Shown here: positions 1 to 6,422 of the stretch, piece by piece
How positions within the stretch are numbered: the stretch's first letter is position 1
Layout: every line of letters starts with the position of its first letter
Origin: a virus
IMG/VR virus record: IMGVR_UViG_3300050821_002693
Location: 1 to 23,967 of that record
Strand: one strand, 5' to 3'
Length of the DNA stretch: 23,967 bases
Made by a program: the position numbers and the translations under genes
The notes under the pieces: generated by a model
What the model saw: only the letters and a program-made list of their open reading frames with translations
What the model was told of the DNA's origin: nothing
Databases searched by the model: none

Positions 1-2090
1 ACAAACTCGACATTAGGAGTAGTGCTGGCACCCACAGGAGCACCCACATGGATTCTCTTGTTGGTGGTATCCACAGTGACATAGATGGTGTGGTCATAGT
101 TCCAATTAACCATATCCCAATCAGGTTGAATCTCTTGGCTAATCTTGACAGGCTCACTGCCCCAGAATATGTATATGCCAGTCTTGTGGGCTATGATAGC
201 CCAACTCTCGCCTACCCCTACCCCACGGGCTGATCCTGTGCCCATAGTAGCTGAGACTTCCGTGACAGGCCACAGATCAGGCTCATTCTGCCCGTCATCC
301 TGTGTAGCATATAGCCCCAATTCTCTGACAAAGTAGAGCTTACCATCTAGGAGATTGAATATGGAACGAACGGGGTATCCGTCATCCGCTCCTACTACTA
401 GGTCCCCTGTTTCTTGGTCGAAGCTCTCCGGGTCTAAAGCATAGGACCCGCGAACAGTGGTATTGATGAATGGCTGGAGAGTGGGAAAGAACTCAATGTT
501 CTCTATGAGTAGGAATATCCCATTACTCACTGTTCCTTTAGTATAGACCCGTAGCTGTAGGTCCATAGGGATCACAGCTTGAGCTGCGAGTATAGGCAGT
601 ATGAATTCTATATACTGTCCCTGTAATTGGCTAAAGGACACAGTGGCAATACCGAGACTACCTGCTGTTGGGCTATACAACTCTATTACTAGAATACCAG
701 AGGTACCTTGACCGCTTACCCCATGTGCCGCCCTGAACCTGACACTATAAGCCGTATTAATATCTATAATGGGGACACCAAGCCAGTCTTGGAAAGCACT
801 CTGAGTTATCAGCCCTCTAACAGTTGTAGCCCCATCCCCCTCGATAGCATAGGCATCTCCATAGTATGGAGTTTGACCCTGAGCTATGGCAGAGCCTCCA
901 CCAGCCCCACTAATGGGGTCCAGTAGCCATCCAAGAGGAAAGGTCTTAGTGGCATCGAACCCGCCATCAAACGTAGTATTGGTGAAGTTAGCAACTTTGT
1001 TCCTCTCCCCACACCAGAACGTTCTCTCATTGTAGGCAGCAGTGCAAGCACACTCTCCAAGCTCCAGCAGATTAAATAGATTGGTTGCAGATACCGCATT
1101 CTCCAAAGTAGCATCCATGAAGTCAAGGATTATGGAGGTGGTGACATTATCATTGATGACCATTGAGGCAAACGTGCCAGCAGTAGGAGTGTCCACTGGG
1201 CCGTCAAAGTAGAAGAATGGGCCAGAAGTAGCTGGGGGGATAATAGTGGGGGTAAATATCAGTATCCTTCCTATGATGTTGGGGGCTAGACTTGTGGCTA
1301 TCCCAGTCAACTGTAGGAGTTGTCCACCATTTGCAATGAATGTGACTGCTGGGGAGGGCTTGGTAATGTACTGCTCTCTAGTAATGAAACACACAGCCAC
1401 TTGATGAGGGCCAGGGGTTACATTTCCAACGATAGTGGCGGTACCCGCAGCTACCGTCTGATTATTAGGAGCTATCTGGGTATAGGTAAAGCTAGAAGGT
1501 GTAGGGACAGCCGTAATCGAGTATGTCCCATTCCAAGGAATGGTTGTGGTCCCACCCGAAGAAGCCGCTGTAGCTGTGCCGTTGGGTAGTATATATGTAT
1601 AGGTAGTTGGAGTTGGAGCAGAGGCTACAATAATACCATTGGGGGTATTGAAGGTATCGTCAGTAACCCCTGCCACAATCACTCTAGTACCCGGACTTAG
1701 CCCATGAGCACTGGTAGTGGTGACAAGGATCACATCATCTTGCTGGGTGACACTAACAATAGCTCCACCCACAGCTACTCCAGCAAACCCGCCTATGACA
1801 ACAGACCATCCAACTTGGAACCCGTGTGGGGCTGTAGTTACAGCAGTCACAACATTGTTGATTAGACTCAAGGATGCAACAATAGGGGTAGCTGTGCCAG
1901 CTCCACTCTGTATTAAAACATAGGAGATAAGGGCATACTTAAAAGAGGTTGGAGATAGCACAGCTATGACAGTGAACCCATTCCCATTGAACGCGGGATT
2001 AGTGACCCCCGCAATGTTAACAATCTGCCCCACCACTAAGCCGTGAGGGGCTGTGGTGGTAATTGTGGCCGTACTGTAGTAGCTAGCCAT
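1..2090 (-). CDS. Large tail or receptor-binding protein, partial (C-terminus beyond base 1)
   Basis: Read by hand on the minus strand: the frame opens at ATG 2090-2088 and stays open to base 1 without a stop, giving at least 696 residues. The first ~170 residues hold two or three repeats of the pattern TTAPHGL..G..V.IAGVT...FNG...V, each ending in a phrase such as SPTSFKYA. This resembles the short beta-rich repeats ('..HGLs.GD.V.ISGV..') common in phage tail proteins. The rest is rich in Thr, Gly and beta-type sequence. The start overlaps the previous stop as TAATG, and no Shine-Dalgarno is visible, so translation is probably coupled to the upstream gene. A structural tail, stabilisation or fibre role is inferred from composition and position; the exact family is not recognised. 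Confidence 0.85.
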   Translation of the reverse strand, partial: MASYYSTATITTTAPHGLVVGQIVNIAGVTNPAFNGNGFTVIAVLSPTSFKYALISYVLIQSGAGTATPIVASLSLINNVVTAVTTAPHGFQVGWSVVIGGFAGVAVGGAIVSVTQQDDVILVTTTSAHGLSPGTRVIVAGVTDDTFNTPNGIIVASAPTPTTYTYILPNGTATAASSGGTTTIPWNGTYSITAVPTPSSFTYTQIAPNNQTVAAGTATIVGNVTPGPHQVAVCFITREQYITKPSPAVTFIANGGQLLQLTGIATSLAPNIIGRILIFTPTIIPPATSGPFFYFDGPVDTPTAGTFASMVINDNVTTSIILDFMDATLENAVSATNLFNLLELGECACTAAYNERTFWCGERNKVANFTNTTFDGGFDATKTFPLGWLLDPISGAGGGSAIAQGQTPYYGDAYAIEGDGATTVRGLITQSAFQDWLGVPIIDINTAYSVRFRAAHGVSGQGTSGILVIELYSPTAGSLGIATVSFSQLQGQYIEFILPILAAQAVIPMDLQLRVYTKGTVSNGIFLLIENIEFFPTLQPFINTTVRGSYALDPESFDQETGDLVVGADDGYPVRSIFNLLDGKLYFVRELGLYATQDDGQNEPDLWPVTEVSATMGTGSARGVGVGESWAIIAHKTGIYIFWGSEPVKISQEIQPDWDMVNWNYDHTIYVTVDTTNKRIHVGAPVGASTTPNVEF

Positions 2091-2770
2091 TAGAAGTAGT
2101 TAGGCCCATGCGGTCCAGGCGGTGGAGGCGGGGGTGGAGGCGGGTTAGGCACAGTGATAAAGTCTGTGGTAACAGCCCCATTAGGGGCGGCTGCTATATT
2201 GATGGCAGCTCCAGCTCCAGCCCCAGTAACGGTAGCTGGAAGAGGGAGGAAGTTAGTGACTATGGGAGGTGCCCCAGGACCTACTTGGCTCACTCGGTCG
2301 AAATACTTCCCATTCCATTGTCTGGGTATATCAATCCCAAACCCATCTGTAGGGTCTGATATTGCCATCCACTCCCGGCCTAGTAGGGAATCCGACTGGA
2401 CTAAAGAGGCTGCCAGTACACTACCTATGACAGCAGGCGCTCCAAGAACAGTAGGGCAGGGGGATTCATCTCTCACAGTCCCCAGCCCATCTACAGATAG
2501 GAGGTGGATAATGTCCTGTAGGTCTACAAACGTCTTAAGATAATTGATTGTAGGATTACCTACAAATGGATTAGCATAGAACGGCTTCATCCCCGGACGG
2601 GTAGCCACAGCAGCTACAATAGGTTCCCCAGAAGGGTCCACCCCAGAGAACACCACATCTTGATTATAGGGGGATGCACCTAGCGGTAGAGCCTGTGGGC
2701 TGTACTGTGTAACACGCCCACCGAAGGTCATCAACGGCAGGTCTACGCTACCAGCATCAGGAGACGCCAT
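2090..2770 (-). CDS. Phage structural protein with poly-proline C-terminus
   Basis: A 226-residue protein starting at ATG 2770, with AGAAAGGG about 5 bases upstream. The palindromic motif (2787-2799) lies 16 bases before the start. The N-terminus, with FGGRVTQYSPQALPLGASP followed by a PGM phrase, resembles the N-terminus of larger phage tail proteins that open with '.G...SP..LP.GAS..N.DV'. The C-terminus holds nine consecutive prolines followed by GPHGPNYF. The TAA stop overlaps the ATG of the next tail gene (TAATG), so the two are probably translated together and may act in one complex. It could be the detached N-terminal domain of the downstream protein. The function is inferred from context only. 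Confidence 0.85.
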   Translation of the reverse strand: MASPDAGSVDLPLMTFGGRVTQYSPQALPLGASPYNQDVVFSGVDPSGEPIVAAVATRPGMKPFYANPFVGNPTINYLKTFVDLQDIIHLLSVDGLGTVRDESPCPTVLGAPAVIGSVLAASLVQSDSLLGREWMAISDPTDGFGIDIPRQWNGKYFDRVSQVGPGAPPIVTNFLPLPATVTGAGAGAAINIAAAPNGAVTTDFITVPNPPPPPPPPPGPHGPNYF

Positions 2771-2786
2771 CGGACCCTTTCTGGGA

Positions 2787-2799
2787 TGTAATGATTACA
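2787..2799. repeat. Palindromic junction motif, copy 1
   Basis: TGTAATGATTACA on the plus strand; in the gene direction it is AAAG-TGTAATCATTACA-TCCC. It lies between the stop of the 2839-3270 gene and the start of the 2090-2770 gene, 16 bases upstream of the ATG at 2770. This copy has C at the centre in the gene direction. Confidence 0.95.
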
Positions 2800-2812
2800 C
2801 TTTCGAGGCAGG

Positions 2813-2842
2813 GTACTAGTAGTACTAGAGCAGTAGTACTAG
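2813..2842 (-). repeat. Short direct/inverted repeat TAGTACTAC after a structural gene
   Basis: Directly after the end of the 2839-3270 gene, and including its TAG stop, the minus strand reads TAGTACTAC, five bases, then TAGTACTAC again, then TAGTACC. The units are partly self-complementary (CTAGTAC/GTACTAG), so the RNA can fold back. There is no following T-run, so a classical terminator is not supported. The palindromic motif follows a few bases later. Confidence 0.5.
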
Positions 2843-3270
2843 CGCAGCCAGTATACTTCAGCTTGGATGAAGTCTCCAAGAGCATCTGCCCCATAAGCGC
2901 CATTAGCGTACTCCACAGCTATGTCCAGCATGAGCTTTAGCTTTAGGGCATTAACTGCTGAGAAGGGTACAGGAACTACACCACCAGGGACGATAATCTC
3001 ATACTGGCCAGCAGCAGCAGCAAAGCTAGAAGTCAACTTACTAAGTGGCCGTACATCTATGGACGCTATCCCCCTAACTTGAGCAGGGGGTACAGCATTG
3101 GGGGCCGCTAGAGTGCCTCCCCCATTGGTGAAGTCAAGAGTATCTCCACCTGTAGGGTAATTTCCAGAGAGAACAAAGCGATAGAGGCACTTTATGAAAC
3201 GGTCCCCCCACGCCATAATGCTGGATTGGTCAAACGGGTTTCCATCTGCACCAAGTATTGTTACTGCCAT
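2839..3270 (-). CDS. Small structural protein (unknown family)
   Basis: A 143-residue protein starting MAVTILGADGNPFDQSS. The start at ATG 3270 is chosen because AGGAGG lies four bases upstream (AGGAGGCAATATG). The frame extends further upstream, but only through the palindromic motif and without an ATG preceded by a ribosome binding site. The sequence is rich in Ala, Gly and Val, has no visible export signal or catalytic motif, and ends VYWLR. It lies between the neck-like protein and the tail proteins, which suggests a minor head, decoration or tail-connector role. I do not recognise the family. Confidence 0.8.
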   Translation of the reverse strand: MAVTILGADGNPFDQSSIMAWGDRFIKCLYRFVLSGNYPTGGDTLDFTNGGGTLAAPNAVPPAQVRGIASIDVRPLSKLTSSFAAAAGQYEIIVPGGVVPVPFSAVNALKLKLMLDIAVEYANGAYGADALGDFIQAEVYWLR

Positions 3271-3287
3271 ATTGCCTCCTGTCGAAG

Positions 3288-3300
3288 TGTAATCATTACA
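3288..3300. repeat. Palindromic junction motif, copy 2
   Basis: In the gene direction: TAGA-TGTAATGATTACA-CTTCGACAGGAGG. It starts two bases after the TAG stop of the 3302-4084 gene and ends eight bases before the AGGAGG ribosome binding site of the 2839-3270 gene. Confidence 0.95.
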
Positions 3301-3301
3301 T

Positions 3302-4084
3302 CTAATGGTTGTGTGGCGGGATGAAATTTCTCCCACCAGTTGGACTGCCATAGGACCTTCTGGTGATAGGCTCCCTCTGCTTCATTCGGGCACTGCGAGT
3401 AGCTATCTGATTCAGGCGCTCATTAGCTCTACTCTCAGCTTGAGTGGCTGCTTGCGGGTTCTTGCTCATCAGGTAGGAGCTTACCATGTAGTAGGCTAGT
3501 GCCCCAGTAGCTCCACGGAAGTACAGGGTGTCCTGAGCAGATACGAACTGTGCTAATGACCCTGTATACCGTAACCGTATATCATTCTCTTGGACAGCCC
3601 CAGGCATGTAGATAGAGTCCTGTCTCCATTCCCATATCCTGAATCTTGCGGAAGGTAATACAGAGGGAAGACCGTCCGGCCTTTCTACCATCTCTACCCA
3701 ATCCTCTGTACTTCCTGTTTGCCGTTCCCAGAGGAATAGTGGCGTAAGAAGGTCGGGGGGGACGAATTGTTGCGGTCCAGTATTAAGCTGTACCCCATCG
3801 AAGTATCCACTGTCACTGAAATTAACCTGTACTCCGGGGTCAACTGGAGCCTGAGTAGGAGTGAGGGGGGTGATGACTGTTTCTTTAGTGAATGTTCCAA
3901 TGCCATGATTATTGCATTCATTCTGGAAATACTCCAAAGCGTCATTCAAAAGCGGGAGCATAAAATTTGCATTGTCAGTAAGAATTTCCCCCGCTTGGCT
4001 GAAGATCATATCATTAGCTATTGCTCGAATGAGGGTAGTGACTGTCTCCACCGAAACATAGGCTGAACTCTGGACTACAGGCAT
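3302..4084 (-). CDS. Phage head-tail adaptor / neck-like protein
   Basis: A 260-residue protein starting at ATG 4084 with TAGGAGA seven bases upstream. It has a helical N-terminus with a phrase like LLNDALEYFQNECN, a central WEWRQDSIYMPGA, then IRLRYTGSLA and a helical region that ends in a basic, Ser/Arg-rich tail. This overall pattern (helical start, beta middle, 'I.LRY' element, helical end) is seen in podovirus neck/adaptor proteins that dock under the portal. Its place after the capsid genes and before the tail genes agrees. The assignment is by pattern and position; a different minor virion protein cannot be excluded. Confidence 0.7.
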   Translation of the reverse strand: MPVVQSSAYVSVETVTTLIRAIANDMIFSQAGEILTDNANFMLPLLNDALEYFQNECNNHGIGTFTKETVITPLTPTQAPVDPGVQVNFSDSGYFDGVQLNTGPQQFVPPDLLTPLFLWERQTGSTEDWVEMVERPDGLPSVLPSARFRIWEWRQDSIYMPGAVQENDIRLRYTGSLAQFVSAQDTLYFRGATGALAYYMVSSYLMSKNPQAATQAESRANERLNQIATRSARMKQREPITRRSYGSPTGGRNFIPPHNH

Positions 4085-4130
4085 CTGAATCTCCTAATTC
4101 CAGCTACATGGCTGGTGGGGTTGTCAAGCT

Positions 4131-4901
4131 TTATTCCTTATCGAGAGCTTCTGCCATCTGCTTACGGGTGCGTAGGCCGTTCTTGACTGCCAGGGGCCAA
4201 TCAAACACGTACCCACAATATGGAGTGGCATGGACGGCTGCCCCCTCACGGACCTTCTCCTTACAGCCGGGGCAATCGACCATCTTCTCTTGGGGCTTAT
4301 CCCAGGTCACTGTTTGACCCAAGTACTGGGCAGCCCTACGGTGCATCTCGTTAATCTCATTGAGCTGATTAGCTGAGGCATAGCGGTTGGCTTCCTGAAA
4401 CAGCCGCTTACACTCGGCTGTATAGAGAGTGTTGGCATGAGCAATCTCATCATCCGCCGGGGGATTGGAGTCAGATACAAACCACCCCAAGCGGCGACGA
4501 TCCATTGAGGCATTCATGCCAGGGCCAATCCGAAGGATAGCCTCAACAATCTGCTTGCCGCTAGTGAAGGTGTGCTCCGTCACGTCAACCTTAGCCTCTT
4601 CAAAGAAGTTGAATGGGAGGACAATGCAAGGCTCCCCGTAGGGCTTACCAGCAGGGCAGGGCTTGACTTCATACCCTGAGAATCCGGGTCCAAGATTCAC
4701 CTGTTCCCCATACTCAGAGATGCTGTAGATGTAGAGCTTGGGTTCAGTGGGGAAGTCACTGGGGACCATCTTCCGGGTGAACCCATACATCCTCTTGGAG
4801 TTGGTGGTAATCTTCTCTACGGCTGTGTTGGCATCAATGATACCAGCCCGTGCAGCTTCACTACGGGTCATGGTTGCTGCAATTTCATTCTTGCTTGGCA
4901 T
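4131..4901 (-). CDS. Phage protein of unknown function with C-terminal zinc-ribbon-like CxxC
   Basis: A 256-residue protein starting at ATG 4901, preceded by GAGGAGAAGAAG. The start overlaps the end of the upstream gene by 17 bases, so the pair is co-translated. The N-terminal ~180 residues show no motif I recognise. Near residues 212-232 there is CPGCKEKV and, 18 residues after its second Cys, a further Cys (HATPYCGYVFDWP), which looks like a short zinc ribbon or an incomplete one. Its placement between the endonuclease gene and the neck gene suggests a virion-assembly or accessory role. No function is claimed. Confidence 0.75.
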   Translation of the reverse strand: MPSKNEIAATMTRSEAARAGIIDANTAVEKITTNSKRMYGFTRKMVPSDFPTEPKLYIYSISEYGEQVNLGPGFSGYEVKPCPAGKPYGEPCIVLPFNFFEEAKVDVTEHTFTSGKQIVEAILRIGPGMNASMDRRRLGWFVSDSNPPADDEIAHANTLYTAECKRLFQEANRYASANQLNEINEMHRRAAQYLGQTVTWDKPQEKMVDCPGCKEKVREGAAVHATPYCGYVFDWPLAVKNGLRTRKQMAEALDKE

Positions 4902-5679
4902 TCTTCTTCTCCTCTACTTTTGATGGTGCTCCTACTTGATTGAATCCCAAAGATACACTCTTACGGGGAACCTGTAAAACTTGGTGGGCTTTAGGCTCAG
5001 GTACAGCACAGCGGGTGCCATCCTGCCATGAGGTAGGCTGAGTGGCAATCTTTGGCCGCATAGCCCCACGCACTCTCTCACCCACTACCTTATTGCGAAT
5101 ATTGCGCTTGATATGTTCCCGCATGAATAGGGAAGCCATCTCAGCACTCTTCGATATGTCCTGGGACTTCAGCAGGGCGTATATCTGCATCTCAAGGACA
5201 TGCACGTTTTCTTCAAGGGGGATATACTCACCCATCCCCACTTGGCAGGGCATACACCAATCCTTATCCCCAGGAACCATGTGGGGACATTGAGCCAAGT
5301 AGAATACATGCTCATAGTCACCCTCAGTAGGGTAGGGTCCCATCGTGTGTAGCTTGGCTACATCATCCCAAGTGTTCTGGAACCACTCCTCTTGGGTGCC
5401 GTAGAACTCAGGACCCATCCACAGTTCCATGTGCCAACGGTGGGGATGATAACGGAGCATGGTCCGTAGGTCAGGGACTTCCATCACAAAGGCTCTATCC
5501 CGGCCCTCAGCATCCTTGAAGGTGGTGACATCCTTGAACATACCACCCACAAGGTAGGTGCGATTGCCGCCCCAGATGACCCGGAAATTGGGCTTGCCAA
5601 AAGGGTTAAGTCCACCCTTGCGGGTGATGATGTGCTCTACCCAAGCGGGAACTTCTCGTTTTTCGATGATTGTGTCCAC
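4885..5679 (-). CDS. Conserved-looking phage protein, unknown function
   Basis: A protein of up to 264 residues. The likely start is GTG 5679, immediately after the palindromic motif (the motif ends at 5680), giving MDTIIEKREVPAW. No Shine-Dalgarno precedes it, so it may be translated by coupling from the endonuclease gene, whose stop lies eight bases upstream. There is no good ATG until residue 47. A phrase GKPNFRVIWGGNRTYLVGG near residues 28-46 looks like a conserved phage signature. The middle holds CPHM...WCMPCQVG, a possible metal site, and the C-terminus is basic and low in complexity. The function is unknown. Confidence 0.75.
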   Translation of the reverse strand: MDTIIEKREVPAWVEHIITRKGGLNPFGKPNFRVIWGGNRTYLVGGMFKDVTTFKDAEGRDRAFVMEVPDLRTMLRYHPHRWHMELWMGPEFYGTQEEWFQNTWDDVAKLHTMGPYPTEGDYEHVFYLAQCPHMVPGDKDWCMPCQVGMGEYIPLEENVHVLEMQIYALLKSQDISKSAEMASLFMREHIKRNIRNKVVGERVRGAMRPKIATQPTSWQDGTRCAVPEPKAHQVLQVPRKSVSLGFNQVGAPSKVEEKKNAKQE

Positions 5680-5692
5680 TGTAATGATTACA
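5680..5692. repeat. Palindromic junction motif, copy 3
   Basis: In the gene direction: CTGAAAG-TGTAATCATTACA-GTGGAC. The TAA inside the motif is the stop codon of the endonuclease gene (5688-5690), and the GTG start of the next gene follows directly. The centre is C in the gene direction, so no ATG is created. Confidence 0.95.
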
Positions 5693-5999
5693 CTTTCAGG
5701 TATTGCCGAATAGCCCCAAGAAGGTTGTCAGTTTCGATATAGCCCAACATTGCATTGCACCTCTGACAGATTAGCCCCCGGAGGCATTTGCCACAAGACT
5801 TACGTCCGGGACAACACTTGTGGTCGTGATCCACAGACAGACGGATGAGCATTGGAGGCTGCTTGCAGATAGCACAAACTCCACCTTGAGACTCCAACAT
5901 CTCATCATACTGTTCTAGCGTAATCTTGAAGTAAAACTTCAGCCTACCTTGCCTTCTAGCTCTGACAGACTTGGTTGTGTAGTATTGAGGATGTGACAT
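5688..5999 (-). CDS. Endonuclease VII-type HNH endonuclease (free-standing)
   Basis: A 103-residue protein from ATG 5999 (MSHPQYYTTKSVRARRQ). It carries the recombination endonuclease VII signature: a basic N-terminus, the helix LEQYDEMLESQGG, CAIC (Cys 42 and 45), SVDHDH (residues 55-60, the HNH catalytic core), then GLICQRCNAMLGY with Cys 78 and 81 completing the zinc site. Family members cut branched DNA or act as homing nucleases. It directly follows a group I intron, so it may mobilise that intron. An upstream ATG at 6026 would give 112 residues but lies inside a hairpin without a ribosome binding site. The start at 5999 has AGAGG nine bases upstream, held in the same hairpin. The stop is the TAA of a palindromic motif. 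Confidence 0.88.
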   Translation of the reverse strand: MSHPQYYTTKSVRARRQGRLKFYFKITLEQYDEMLESQGGVCAICKQPPMLIRLSVDHDHKCCPGRKSCGKCLRGLICQRCNAMLGYIETDNLLGAIRQYLKV

Positions 6000-6075
6000 G
6001 AATCTGGCCTCTACCCACAGTAGCATAGAGGCCAGAACATGTCAAGTACGTGATGAAGGAAGCTATAAGCTCCTT
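5956..6075 (-). CDS. Candidate 3' exon of the major capsid gene
   Basis: If the group I intron is spliced out after capsid codon ATT (6425-6423), the frame can resume at 6075. It then reads KELIASFITYLTCSGL and continues for 39 codons to TAG 5956-5958. The reading contains SFITYL, the same peptide as the second copy of the 19-base repeat within the intron 5' region. It overlaps the first 44 bases of the endonuclease gene in another frame. The exact splice sites are not determined: G6076, G6073 and G6070 would all keep the frame. Treat this as a hypothesis that explains why coding-like sequence lies between intron and endonuclease. Confidence 0.4.
   Translation of the reverse strand, partial: KELIASFITYLTCSGLYATVGRGQIHVTSSILHNQVCQS
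6004..6035 (-). promoter_or_regulatory. 10-bp hairpin covering the endonuclease ribosome binding site
   Basis: CTGGCCTCTA (6004-6013) and TAGAGGCCAG (6026-6035) are perfect complements with a 12-base loop. In the mRNA (minus strand) the 3' arm contains the AGAGG that would serve as Shine-Dalgarno for the ATG at 5999, so long transcripts should hide it. Nothing like a U-run follows, so a translational control hairpin fits better than a terminator. Confidence 0.75.
6046..6064 (-). repeat. 19-base direct repeat, 3' copy
   Basis: GTACGTGATGAAGGAAGCT on the plus strand, identical to 6372-6390. On the minus strand it can pair with the preceding GAAGGAGCT to form a hairpin. It lies just beyond the predicted 3' end of the group I intron, in the presumed 3' exon. 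Confidence 0.9.
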
Positions 6076-6422
6076 CTAGCGTCCGAAGTCAGATTGTTAC
6101 TCAGCCTTAAAAGACTGGGGTAAGTCATTTCTGCTCACCTCTGCACCTTCATATTCGGTGCAGCTCAGACTATCGCATCACCCTCTCGGGTGTTCTCTCG
6201 CTTAGTCGTTCAGGCTGCCTTTCGGCTTGCCCCTTGTTGGCTTCTCAGCGTTCAAGTCAATCAGAGAGAATTTATACCGGGCCACTCTCGAAACCCGGTA
6301 GGAATTCCATTGCCAGTTGAATAGCACCCCGCACGGAGGTTTTCACTGGCAAGGTTCCAGCCCCACCATAGGTACGTGATGAAGGAAGCTGCAAGCCCTC
6401 CATCATTACCATAGCATTAGTT
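6076..6422 (-). ncRNA. Group I intron in the capsid gene region (ORF-less); explains the 357-base gap before the endonuclease locus
   Basis: Read on the minus strand, the region shows the ordered core of a phage-type group I intron. P2: arms at 6345-6352 and 6310-6317 (8 bp). A further 6-bp hairpin is ACCGGG 6276-6281 with CCCGGT 6294-6299. P3: 6264-6270 with 6193-6199 (TTCTCTC/GAGAGAA). P7: the R element CTGAACGACTAAG (GACTA, 6203-6207) pairs with the S element GCGATAGTCTGA (TAGTC, 6168-6172). P8: 6179-6183 with 6188-6192. P9: 6141-6147 with 6157-6163, followed by a TGACTTACCCC stretch as in phage td-type introns. A possible P1 pairs exon CCATT (6427-6423) with GATGG (6404-6400), with a U-G pair at the splice site. 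The core is very likely. Both ends are provisional. No endonuclease is encoded inside. Confidence 0.85.
6372..6390 (-). repeat. 19-base direct repeat, 5' copy
   Basis: Identical to 6046-6064. It lies between the capsid stop codon and the P2 stem of the intron. Similarity continues weakly a few bases further upstream on the minus strand (GGnCTTnnAGCTTCC). In the capsid frame it reads AASFITY. See the findings on the capsid 3' end. Confidence 0.9.

Noticed and set aside
2813-2842. Rho-independent terminator after the small structural gene
   Set aside because: The repeats can fold, but the stem is AT-rich and no run of T follows on the minus strand.
6400-6410. GGTAATGATGG near the capsid stop as a twelfth copy of the palindrome
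   Set aside because: Only the middle GTAATGAT matches and the dyad is lost; it fits better as the guide sequence region of the intron.
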